From NCBI GenBank assembly GCA_041946685.1, contig JBHGAV010000014.1, positions 1 through 64,000 on the forward strand: a DNA stretch of 64,000 nt. The letters run 5' to 3'. The notes beneath the pieces were generated by a model. It was not told the DNA's origin, made no database searches, and was given only the letters and a program-made list of their open reading frames with translations. Made by a program: the position numbers and the translations under genes. Shown here piece by piece: positions 48,960-57,575 of this stretch. Every line of letters begins with the position of its first letter. Position 1 is the first letter of the stretch. Source of the DNA: JBHGAV01 sp041946685 (GTDB lineage Bacteria; Acidobacteriota; Terriglobia; Bryobacterales; Bryobacteraceae).

Positions 48960-51446
48960 TCATTCCTGCCTCAGAGCGGCAACAGGCTCGATTCGAGTCG
49001 CGCGGCGCGCTGGCAAGCAGCAGGCCAGCATGGTCAAAGCTGCCAGAACGAGCGGCGTCACGATCATGAGAAGACGCCCGCTCACAGGCCGATCGAAGGT
49101 TCGCGCAAGCATGTCACTGTAGGCGGCGAGCAGCCGCCAAAGCAGGAAGGCGCCACCGAAGCCCAGCGCTAAACCCAAAGCCAACAGCACCACCCCTTCC
49201 CTCAACACCAGTCGCTGGACCTGGCTGGCGCGCGCGCCGAGCGCCATTCGAATACCGATCTCCTTGTGGCGCCGCGCCACGGCGTAGGCTGTCACGCCAC
49301 CGAGGCCAATGCAGGCCAGCAACAACGCAAAAACGCCGAGGATCACGAAGATCGCGGATTGCCACTGGATGAATGAAGTTCTCGCCTCGAGTTCCTCGTC
49401 GAAGGTGCGGGAGCCAAAGACCGTGAGATCGCTGTGGAGGGATGCAAGTTCTCCCGACGCGGCCGCCAGAACGTCCCTTTCCGATGCGCCGCGCAGCAGA
49501 ACGCTCATCCCCTGCGCCGGGTTCCTGCGGAATGCGGTGGCCGTGAACGGCAGGTACATCGTGGCTGGCGGCTTCGACCGCAATAGCGGCGGCGGGCCAT
49601 CCCGGACGAGGCCCACCACCGTATAACTTGTATCCGCTTCGCGGAGACGGCGGCCGATCGGATTCTCCGCTCCGAACAACGACTGCGCGGCAGCCTGGTT
49701 GAGGATCGCCGGCACTGGCTCGCCGCGCACTTCCGGATTCCGCTGGTCTCGGGGTTGGAACTCCCGGCCGCTGAGAAGAGGCGTGCCCAAAGCAGCGAAG
49801 TAGCCAGCGCCAACACGTTCCATCAGAACCGATTGAATCCGCCCATCTCCGCCGGAAGAGGAAACCCTGCATGTGTCGGAACCGGTCGAAAACCCGGCAG
49901 AGGGCGCGGCGGCGCTTAAGGAAGCCGCGGAGACTCCTCTGACGCGCGACAACTCCTCCGGCAGGACCTCCAGGAGCCTGGCGGCTCGTTCGAGGGAATA
50001 ACCGTCGCGCACCGGATCCAAGGATATAAGACCCAGGCCGGCCGTCTCGAACCCCGTGCCGCCACGCGCGGAGACCAGAAATGCCGTTGCCACCAGGCCG
50101 GTCACCAGGACGAGCATCAGCGAGGCCGCCACCTGGGAGACGAGGAATAGGTTACGCATACCGAACAGGCCGTAGCGGCGTAGAGAGGTCTGCGCACTCT
50201 CCTTCAGCGCCTGGCCTGCGTCGGTGCGGACGGCAGCCGCCGCCGGAGCCAGGCCGAACACTATTCCCGCAGCCAACGCGACAGCCAAAGTCCACCCCAG
50301 CGCCTCCAGGTCGAGGTGGTTGCGCAATTCCACCGGTATCGGCAAGGGCGTCGGCAGAGAAGAGAGTACGCGCATGAAGCCATGGCCCAGCGCGACTCCC
50401 AAGGCCCCGCCAATGAGAGACAAGACCGCGCTTTCCGTTAGTAACTGGCGCACCAGCCGCTGCCGGCTGGCTCCCAGGGCGAGGCGCAGGGCGATCTCCT
50501 TTCGCCTGCCGCCGCCCCGAGCCAGCAGGAGGTTCGCCAGGTTTGCGCACACCAACGCCAGGACCAAAGCCCAGAGAACCGCATTGAAGGTGCTCGTGAA
50601 CCGCCTTTGCTCCGGAGTGGCGTACATGACCGTGCCCGCAGGCATGAGTTGCACGACCCGGTCGTGAGCGAGGTTCAGGCTTCGCTCACGGTCGAAAACG
50701 CGAGTCACGGCGTTCAAGGCGGCTTCCGCCCTCGACAAGGTCGTCCCGGGCGCGAGCCGGAAGACCACATGGAAGATCTCGCGCCCGGGGTCATGAAGCG
50801 GATCGCCCGCCAGTTCCGGGGTTAGAGTGACGCCACATGTCACCGGCACAAACAAGTCCGCGGGGCTTCCGGGCCAGATACCCAGGAAGTCCTTCGGCCC
50901 GACGCCGACGATGGCCGCCGGCCGTCCGTTCAGCCGCAGCGTGTGCCCCACGGCCCGCGGGTCCGCGTGAAGCTGGGAACGCCAAAAGCGGTCGCTCACG
51001 ACCACCACCGGAGCCATTCCAGGCTTCTCGGTCTCCGGGCTGAAGAATCGCCCCGCAGCCGGTTTCACGCCCAATGTCGCGAAGTACTCGGGCGAAACCA
51101 GGTGTCCGTAGAACCGTGCCGCTCTTGCGGTCTTGTCCGGCGCCGAGGCCACAGCGAACGGCACTGGCCCCAAGAGCGCGGCCGCCGCCGCGACGCTCTG
51201 AAGCTGTTCGCGATATCGCGCGAAGTACGGATAGGAGACGGTGTTCCAGCGGAAGGTCGCCAGCGCCTCCGGCTCGGGCAATCCCGCGGGGCGGCCGACG
51301 ATAGACTGAATCTCGCTGTGGACTGCGGAGCATATTCCGATGCCGATAGCCAGGGAGAGCACCGCCACAATCGTGAATCCCGGTGATTTGGCAAGCACCC
51401 GCAAAGCGTAGTGGGCGTCCTGCCGTATCTCGGTCAGGAATCTCAT
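48960..51446 (-). CDS. ADOP family ABC permease (acidobacterial duplicated orphan permease)
   Basis: 828 residues from the ATG at 51446, behind GGGAGG. Two FtsX/MacB-like halves, each with a periplasmic domain and conserved spans: the first begins RQDAHYALRVLAKSPGFTIVAVLSLAIGIG, and both contain the ARRHKEIGIRMALGA/KEIALRLALGASRQRLV motif. The C-terminus AARRATRIEPVAALRQE is diagnostic. The name states the known case: such permeases are abundant in Acidobacteriota and are not linked to an ATPase gene. Its start abuts the TPR pseudogene. Confidence 0.92.
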   Translation of the reverse strand: MRFLTEIRQDAHYALRVLAKSPGFTIVAVLSLAIGIGICSAVHSEIQSIVGRPAGLPEPEALATFRWNTVSYPYFARYREQLQSVAAAAALLGPVPFAVASAPDKTARAARFYGHLVSPEYFATLGVKPAAGRFFSPETEKPGMAPVVVVSDRFWRSQLHADPRAVGHTLRLNGRPAAIVGVGPKDFLGIWPGSPADLFVPVTCGVTLTPELAGDPLHDPGREIFHVVFRLAPGTTLSRAEAALNAVTRVFDRERSLNLAHDRVVQLMPAGTVMYATPEQRRFTSTFNAVLWALVLALVCANLANLLLARGGGRRKEIALRLALGASRQRLVRQLLTESAVLSLIGGALGVALGHGFMRVLSSLPTPLPIPVELRNHLDLEALGWTLAVALAAGIVFGLAPAAAAVRTDAGQALKESAQTSLRRYGLFGMRNLFLVSQVAASLMLVLVTGLVATAFLVSARGGTGFETAGLGLISLDPVRDGYSLERAARLLEVLPEELSRVRGVSAASLSAAAPSAGFSTGSDTCRVSSSGGDGRIQSVLMERVGAGYFAALGTPLLSGREFQPRDQRNPEVRGEPVPAILNQAAAQSLFGAENPIGRRLREADTSYTVVGLVRDGPPPLLRSKPPATMYLPFTATAFRRNPAQGMSVLLRGASERDVLAAASGELASLHSDLTVFGSRTFDEELEARTSFIQWQSAIFVILGVFALLLACIGLGGVTAYAVARRHKEIGIRMALGARASQVQRLVLREGVVLLALGLALGFGGAFLLWRLLAAYSDMLARTFDRPVSGRLLMIVTPLVLAALTMLACCLPARRATRIEPVAALRQE

Positions 51447-51475
51447 CCTCGTGCCTCCCACCATATCATCATCCA

Positions 51476-51715
51476 TCGCTCAAGCCGGCAAAGCAGTCCC
51501 CGCGCCTTAGGAAAGTCCGGGCGGAGCCTCAGCGCCTCCTGCAGTTACCGCAAAGCGTCTTCGCGCTTCCGCGCGGTCGACCGAGACGGCGCGGCAATCC
51601 AACACGCGCGCACAGCCTACTCAGCGAGGAGGTTCGCGTGGTACGCCGTCCCGAGCTTGCCAACCGCTTCGGCTGACTCCGGCCGGCACCGGGCTGCCTG
51701 AGCCGCCGCCGAGGA
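51476..51715 (-). pseudogene. internally deleted TPR gene remnant
   Basis: On the minus strand one frame reads ARCRPESAEAVGKLGTAYH (compare RRRPGSAEAMGRLGMAYH at residues 65-82 of the 548-residue protein at 61477-63123), then jumps directly to KREDALR-stop-LQEALRLRPDFP and LLCRLER (compare the C-terminal KRGDAVRELKEALRLRPEFP and LLGKLER). About 420 residues are missing, two in-frame stops are present and the original stop is lost. The remainder of 51447-51799 is the weak promoter region of the plus-strand receptor. Confidence 0.85.
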
Positions 51716-51799
51716 AGCAGCGCATTAACGCAATTTAACTGCACTGGTCGCAGAGCCTGTGTTACTGTCGGAGGCCAGAGGTTAAGAAAGGGTAGGGAT

Positions 51800-54700
51800 A
51801 TGGGTCGCCGTCGTTGTGCCTTTCTATGCGTTCTATGCCTGACAACTCTGATCTCGGCGCCGAGCCTTATCTGGGGCCAGATCAGGTCTGCAACGATAAC
51901 CGGCGTTGTGACCGACGCGTCACGCGCCACCGTTCCCGCCGCGGACGTCACCGTCACCAATCTGGACACAAACGTCTCGCAAACCACGCAATCAAACGCC
52001 GTCGGTGAGTATACGGTTCCTTACCTCGCCGCCGGCCGCTATAGAGTCGGTGTCAAGAAGACAGGATTCAAGGCGTATGAGCAGACTGACATTACCGTTT
52101 CGACCGGCCAGTCTGTTCGAATCGATGTCCCCCTGGTGGTAGGGGCAATTGAAGCCAGCGTCGAAGTCGTGGCGAATGCGCAACAATTGCAGTCAGAGGC
52201 ATCCACTGTTCAAGGGTCCGTTGACACCCGGTTGATCGAGAGCATCCCGAACATCACCCAGAACCCGCTGCAATATGTCCTCCTGCAGCCGGGTATCGTC
52301 AACAAATCACAGATGCTGGATTCCACGAGCGCGGATTCGGTCGGCGTGGGGTATAACGCGCGGCGGAATTTCTCCGCTTTCTCCGTCAATGGCGGGCAAG
52401 CCTTCACCAACGACATTCAGATGGACGGCCTTACGATCCAGGGCTCCGCCTGGAATGAAGTGACGGTGTTGCCAAATACGGATGGCATTCAGGAAGTTCG
52501 GGTCGTAAGCAACAACTTCACCGCGGAATACGGCCGCGGTCAGGGCGTGATCTCCGTGGCTTCCAAGTCGGGGACCAATCAACTCCACGGCAGCGCCTCG
52601 TTCCGGACACGAAACGAGGGGCTGAACGCCAACACCTTCCAGAACAATGCACGGTCGATTGCGCGTCCGAAGTTTCGCTTGAACGAGTACGCCGGCACCA
52701 TCGGCGGCCCGATCGTGATTCCGAAGATCGTGAACGGTAAAGACAAGCTGTTCTTTTTCACGAGCCTTCAGAAGATGACGCACGATGACACCTCGGAGTG
52801 GCTGGGCAGGGTCCCGACCGCGCTCGAACGGCAAGGCAACTTCAGCCAGACACTGCGCGCGGATTTCAGCGGGAAACCTGGCAACATCCTTTTGTTCGAT
52901 CCTTTCAGCGCGGTGCTGGTAGGCACGGATCTGTATCGGCGCCAGCCAATTCCCGGCAACATCTTCCCGAACCCGAACAAGTACGCCCTGAAGATCATGA
53001 ACGCGTATGCGATGCCCAACCGGACGCCGGACGATGCCTACTACAACACGAACAACTTCTACATCGCAAAAGAACGCACCTACGCCCGCCAGAACATCAA
53101 CAACCGGATCGACTATCGGGTCGGCGAGCACTTCTTCTACGGCAACTTCGGCAGCGCCTGGGGGCGAATCAAGACGCCCCGTCCGTGGGACACGCCCGAC
53201 GGCAAGTATTTCTATACGCTCCCGACGGGTGGGGGACCGGAGACGAACTCCGACAGGAACCCTTACATCCAGTTCGGCGACACGGTTGTCCTGAGTCCTT
53301 CATTGGTGCTGGACGTCCGGTACGGTGTCACGCGCATCAAGATGGATTTCGAATCGCAAAGAAACGACAGCTTCCCCTACGATGATTTCGGCATTCCCAA
53401 ATTGGTCCAGAATTACATGGCGCTCGGCAACGGGTTCGCTCCGGAGATCCCGATGACCGAGTTCATGAATCCGGGCTACGCCCTCTGGCAGCACAAGAAT
53501 GAGCGCCAGACGAACCATCAATTGGCCTATAGTCTGACGAAGAACATCAACAAGTGGACCCTCAAGTGGGGCGGCGAGTACCGAAACTACCTGTCGAACT
53601 ATTCGGACTTCATGACCGGTGCTGCTGCTTTCAATGACTCCAGTGGGGTCACCACGGCCTCGTATACGGCTGAGTACATCAATCCGTTGGGCGCTGTGCG
53701 CAACGATTTTAACCAGAACTGGAACCAGCGCGGCTTCGCCGGCGCCGTCTACTTTTCGGGTGCGGGCAGTTGGAGCGTCGGCCCTGCCGGCAACATGATT
53801 CAGCCGGCGATGTCGCAGAAGTACTTCGCTCTCTATACTCAAAACGACTGGAGGGTCACCCAGAAGCTGACCGTCAATCTCGGCCTGCGCTGGGACCTTC
53901 AACCCGGGCCAACCGAGAGATGGGACCGGTTCTCGTCCTGGGATTTCGATAGAAAGAACAGCTTCGGCAGCATGGGGCGGGTCGTATTTCCGGGAAAGGA
54001 CGGCTACGGACGGAATCTCTGGGCCATTCACTACAGGGACTTCGGTCCACGGGTAGGGGTGGCCTACCGGGTAACGGATGACATGGTGATCCGCGGAGGC
54101 TATGGATTGACCTACCTTCCGACCAACACCGGCTACTACGACGGCTCGTACAACTACGGGATGTGGCCCTTCGGGCAGTCGATTGACCAGAGACCTTACG
54201 GCTACTCAGGAACAGGCGTGCCGGTCGGGCGGTTCTGGGAAGAGGCGGCCCACATCCCCACTCCAGCCGTGGGTGGAGTGGAAACGAATCCGATCGTGTA
54301 CGGCATCTCCTCGCCCAAGTTCAACTACCGCGACTACCTGGACGGCCGAGCGCAGCAATGGAACTTCTTCATTGAGAAGACGCTCAAACGTGCCTGGCTT
54401 GTATCAATAGGGTACTCGGGCATGCGCGGAGACCATCTTGAGAATCAGAACTGGTATAACCCTGGGAACATCGAAATCTGGGGACAGATGGCCGGGCCGA
54501 CCTTGCTCCAACAATGGCGCAGCCAGTGGCTGGCCAACGGCGGCAACACGAATCCGTCCACCGTACTTGTGCAGAACCCGCTTCAGCCTGCCACGGGTGA
54601 CTTGATCAAGTTCCAGGGGACGCTCGGCGGCCGGACAGTGCAAGCGTGGTTCCCCACTGTTCAGTACCCGATGCTGGTTGGGGCCACTGTCAAGTTCACC

Positions 54701-55597
54701 AACGGCTTTTCCGACTATCACTCCATGATTGCGCAGGTCAGGCGGTCCATGGGCAAGGGCCTGCTCCTGTCGGGACACTACACGTGGTCCAAGTCTCTCG
54801 GTTACACGGACACCTCCCTCCAGGACGGCCAAGGATACAACAATGCCAGCACGTCCGGCGGAAAGGACTTCCTGAACATCAACAACAACCGTGCGTACTC
54901 CAATCAAGACACGCCGCATCGACTGGTGATCGTAGCCAACTATACGCTGCCCTTCGGGAAGGGCCGGGCGCTCGAGATCGCCAATCCCGTGGGCAGGGCA
55001 ATCCTCAGCGGATGGCAGGTGTCAGGTGTCTACACTGCCAACAGCGGCCTCCCCGGCGGAGCGAGCGGCTTAACCGATGGCGCCTTGAACGGTAGAGCCT
55101 TTAGGAACCCCTCGGTGCCGATCGAGGTGCCAAAGGAACTCCAGCGCTGGTATGACGGCAAGACCACTGTCACACTCCCGAGCGGCCGCCAGATCACGCC
55201 CTGCGCCAATTGCTTCCTCAAGTACAACAGCGACGCTTTCCGCGGCCCCGTGGTTCAGTTCGGCTCCACCTATAAGACCGACATCCTCTGGTGGGGAACC
55301 GCGCCGCGCAACTACGGCGACTTCCGGGGCCCGGGACGCAACAATATGGACTTCACCCTCACCCGTGAGTTCAGCATCAAGGAGCGAGTCAGCCTCGAGT
55401 TGGTGGCTTACTTCACCAATTTCCTGAACCACACGCAGTTCTCGTCTTACACCATGGCCCTGGGCTCAACCAATACCGTCAAGAACGCGGCAACGGGTCT
55501 GGAGCCCGGCATGGCGAGCAGCGCCAATTTCGGCACCCACGGCTTGGGCACCTATCAACCACGGAGCGGCATTCTGAGCGCTCGCCTGCGGTTCTAG
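51800..55597 (+). CDS. Oar-like TonB-dependent receptor-type protein
   Basis: 1265 residues. The signal peptide MGRRRCAFLCVLCLTTLISAPSLIWG is followed by a regulatory beta domain (ITGVVTDASRATVPAADVTVTNLDTNVSQTTQSNAVGEYTVPYLAAGRYRVGVKKTGFK), a plug-type segment with VSNNFTAEYGRGQGVISVASKSGTNQLHGSASFR, and a long barrel ending PRSGILSARLRF with C-terminal Phe. It is only distantly similar to the two minus-strand receptors and has no TonB box that can be identified with certainty. A weak promoter (TTTAAC, TGTGTT) may lie at about 51735-51775. Confidence 0.88.
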   Translation: MGRRRCAFLCVLCLTTLISAPSLIWGQIRSATITGVVTDASRATVPAADVTVTNLDTNVSQTTQSNAVGEYTVPYLAAGRYRVGVKKTGFKAYEQTDITVSTGQSVRIDVPLVVGAIEASVEVVANAQQLQSEASTVQGSVDTRLIESIPNITQNPLQYVLLQPGIVNKSQMLDSTSADSVGVGYNARRNFSAFSVNGGQAFTNDIQMDGLTIQGSAWNEVTVLPNTDGIQEVRVVSNNFTAEYGRGQGVISVASKSGTNQLHGSASFRTRNEGLNANTFQNNARSIARPKFRLNEYAGTIGGPIVIPKIVNGKDKLFFFTSLQKMTHDDTSEWLGRVPTALERQGNFSQTLRADFSGKPGNILLFDPFSAVLVGTDLYRRQPIPGNIFPNPNKYALKIMNAYAMPNRTPDDAYYNTNNFYIAKERTYARQNINNRIDYRVGEHFFYGNFGSAWGRIKTPRPWDTPDGKYFYTLPTGGGPETNSDRNPYIQFGDTVVLSPSLVLDVRYGVTRIKMDFESQRNDSFPYDDFGIPKLVQNYMALGNGFAPEIPMTEFMNPGYALWQHKNERQTNHQLAYSLTKNINKWTLKWGGEYRNYLSNYSDFMTGAAAFNDSSGVTTASYTAEYINPLGAVRNDFNQNWNQRGFAGAVYFSGAGSWSVGPAGNMIQPAMSQKYFALYTQNDWRVTQKLTVNLGLRWDLQPGPTERWDRFSSWDFDRKNSFGSMGRVVFPGKDGYGRNLWAIHYRDFGPRVGVAYRVTDDMVIRGGYGLTYLPTNTGYYDGSYNYGMWPFGQSIDQRPYGYSGTGVPVGRFWEEAAHIPTPAVGGVETNPIVYGISSPKFNYRDYLDGRAQQWNFFIEKTLKRAWLVSIGYSGMRGDHLENQNWYNPGNIEIWGQMAGPTLLQQWRSQWLANGGNTNPSTVLVQNPLQPATGDLIKFQGTLGGRTVQAWFPTVQYPMLVGATVKFTNGFSDYHSMIAQVRRSMGKGLLLSGHYTWSKSLGYTDTSLQDGQGYNNASTSGGKDFLNINNNRAYSNQDTPHRLVIVANYTLPFGKGRALEIANPVGRAILSGWQVSGVYTANSGLPGGASGLTDGALNGRAFRNPSVPIEVPKELQRWYDGKTTVTLPSGRQITPCANCFLKYNSDAFRGPVVQFGSTYKTDILWWGTAPRNYGDFRGPGRNNMDFTLTREFSIKERVSLELVAYFTNFLNHTQFSSYTMALGSTNTVKNAATGLEPGMASSANFGTHGLGTYQPRSGILSARLRF

Positions 55598-55619
55598 CCA
55601 GATCGCTTCACTCAAACGG

Positions 55620-55653
55620 ACTCACTGCCGTGGAAGAACCCGCGGCGGTGAGT
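55620..55653. terminator. hairpin between convergent receptor and TPR genes
   Basis: ACTCACTGCCG (55620-55630) pairs with CGGCGGTGAGT (55643-55653): eleven pairs with one T-G wobble. It lies 22 bp after the receptor stop and 26 bp before the TPR stop. Tails are CTCTTCCC on the plus strand and CCGTTTGAG on the minus strand, so termination efficiency is uncertain. Confidence 0.5.
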
Positions 55654-55679
55654 CCTCTTCCCAGTGGAGTAGCAGCGTC

Positions 55680-57326
55680 CTAACGCCCGAGGCGGTGGAG
55701 CAATTCCTGTGCCTCTGCATGGTCCGGGCGCAGCCTCAATGCTTCGCGCAGCTCGGCGACTGCCTGCTCCCGTTTCTGCTGCATGGCGAGTGCGGATCCC
55801 AGGCCAAAATGGCCTTCAGCGTCATCCGGTTTGTAGCGCAGTCCCTCTCGGAATCGCGCGGCCGCGTCATCGATTCTCCTCGAAACCAGAAACGCAAATC
55901 CCAAACAGAAGTGCGCAGTGGCATAGTTCGGCTTGAGCCGGATCGCTTCACTTACAGCTTTCACCCCCTCGGCCTGACGCCCGCGCTGCAGCAGAGTCAG
56001 GCCAAGGTTGAAATGGGCGACGGCATTCATGGGGTTCAGTTGTACGGACTTCTGAAAGCACTCGATCGCCTCGTCGTGTCTAGCGGCTTTGTTCAAGGCG
56101 ACGCCGAGCACGTCGTACACCCCGGAGCTATTGAAATCGCTCTTCAAGGCGGCCCTGTACTGGGAAACAGCTTCGCCGACGTCCCCCCGGGCGCTGGCTA
56201 GCAGGCCGAGGTACAAGTGGGCTTCCGACCGGCCGGCATACGGGCGCATCAGGGCGCCGATCCGTTCCACGGCGGCAGGGGTCTTCGGCCCATCAAAGAA
56301 ATCCTGCGCGAAGAGCCACAAAGGGACAGGATCATTCGGTCTAAGTCGAAGGCACTCGCCAAGCGCCGTCAGCGCTTCATCCACCGCCTGCGGTTGATCG
56401 GGATAGGCCGTGAGCAGCGTGCGCGCGATGAAGTTTGGGATATCCGCGTCCCCGGGTTCCACCTGCGCAGCGCGGCGGGCAACCGCAATCGCCCGGTCGG
56501 GCTCCCCCAACTGACTCAGCAGCCCGGCTCGTTTGAGCAAACGGGTGGAGGAGTAACAGAGATCGGTCAACTGGTCGTTGAGAGGATCATCAAGCGGTAG
56601 GACTACCTTTATCTTGCTCGACAGGCTGCCCTGGCGCGCCTCTGCAGCCTTGGTGGACTGTCCCAGCGACTCATACGCCTGTTGTAGCAACTCGTAAGGT
56701 GGCTTCCAATACGGATAGGCCTGCGTCAGTGGAACGCTGTACGCGATCACCTTGCCCCACTCCCGGCGGCGCGCGGCCACACGGGCGAGTCCGAAGCCGG
56801 CTTGCAGGGATGCGCTGCTGTCCGGGGCGTGCGCCGCCTTCTCGTAGTAACGCGCCGCTTCTTCCAGCCGGTCCATCTTGAATGAAGCGTCGGCCAGCTT
56901 TAGCAGACTGATGGCGTGATCGGGCTTGAGCCGCAGCGTCTGCTCCAACAGCCTGATCTGCTCCTGCTGGTTCCCGTTCTCCTCCTCCAGAAACGCCTGG
57001 CAATACACCCACCGGTAGTCGCCGGGCGCCAGCCGAGCGGCGATCCGGTAAGCATGGGCGGCCTGTTCCGGAAACAGGTTCGCGTGGTATGCCATCCCGA
57101 GTTTGCCCATTGCTTCCGCCGATCCGGGCCGGCGCCGTGCCTCCCGATCCGCGCTCTTCAGCACATCGCGAAGACCCGGGTTGAGCCCCCGAAGCTCGGG
57201 CAGCTTCGGGTAGTCCTGCGGCACATTCGGCGGCAGCAGCACGGGCCCCATCAGCCACGCGGCCACGCCGAGCGCCACGGCCAGCCCGCCAGTCTTCAGC
57301 AGTGACAGTCTATCCGCGCCCGGCAT
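55680..57326 (-). CDS. membrane-anchored TPR protein (paralogue 1)
   Basis: 548 residues from the ATG at 57326, where the protein aligns with the start of its paralogue. An N-terminal anchor (RLSLLKTGGLAVALGVAAWLMGPVLLPPNVP) is followed by about a dozen TPR units, e.g. AARLAPGDYRWVYCQAFLEEENGNQQEQIRLLEQTLRLKPDHAISLLKLADASFKM and the C-terminal AEGHFGLGSALAMQQKREQAVAELREALRLRPDHAEAQELLHRLGR. It lies 250 bp downstream of the receptor gene at 57576-61154, on the same strand, and is paralogous to 61477-63123. Confidence 0.85.
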   Translation of the reverse strand: MPGADRLSLLKTGGLAVALGVAAWLMGPVLLPPNVPQDYPKLPELRGLNPGLRDVLKSADREARRRPGSAEAMGKLGMAYHANLFPEQAAHAYRIAARLAPGDYRWVYCQAFLEEENGNQQEQIRLLEQTLRLKPDHAISLLKLADASFKMDRLEEAARYYEKAAHAPDSSASLQAGFGLARVAARRREWGKVIAYSVPLTQAYPYWKPPYELLQQAYESLGQSTKAAEARQGSLSSKIKVVLPLDDPLNDQLTDLCYSSTRLLKRAGLLSQLGEPDRAIAVARRAAQVEPGDADIPNFIARTLLTAYPDQPQAVDEALTALGECLRLRPNDPVPLWLFAQDFFDGPKTPAAVERIGALMRPYAGRSEAHLYLGLLASARGDVGEAVSQYRAALKSDFNSSGVYDVLGVALNKAARHDEAIECFQKSVQLNPMNAVAHFNLGLTLLQRGRQAEGVKAVSEAIRLKPNYATAHFCLGFAFLVSRRIDDAAARFREGLRYKPDDAEGHFGLGSALAMQQKREQAVAELREALRLRPDHAEAQELLHRLGR

Positions 57327-57531
57327 TGCGGAGGATCGCCTCTTGCCCGGAGGCGCCGGTCTAGCAACCCGCTGATGCGTTCTCGACGGCAAGCGCATGT
57401 TGATCCATCGAAAACGTAGATCATACCTTTGACGCGGGTCTAATGGAAAGTTCCCAGAATCGCGCCGCGGGGAGCAGGTGACGCGGAGGGGGGAAGAGGC
57501 TATGGAGGGCCAGGACCTTTTCCACCGCCTC

Positions 57532-57566
57532 ATCGGGCGGCCCACCGTTCGAGTGAGCCGCCCGAT
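57532..57566 (-). terminator. long GC hairpin downstream of the receptor gene
   Basis: ATCGGGCGGC (57532-57541) pairs with GCCGCCCGAT (57557-57566), and inner CAC with GTG past one C/A mismatch. It begins 9 bp after the receptor stop (57576) on the minus strand. It is the longer counterpart of the hairpin at 41636-41666. The tail is not strongly T-rich. Confidence 0.55.
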
Positions 57567-57575
57567 GAATCAGTG

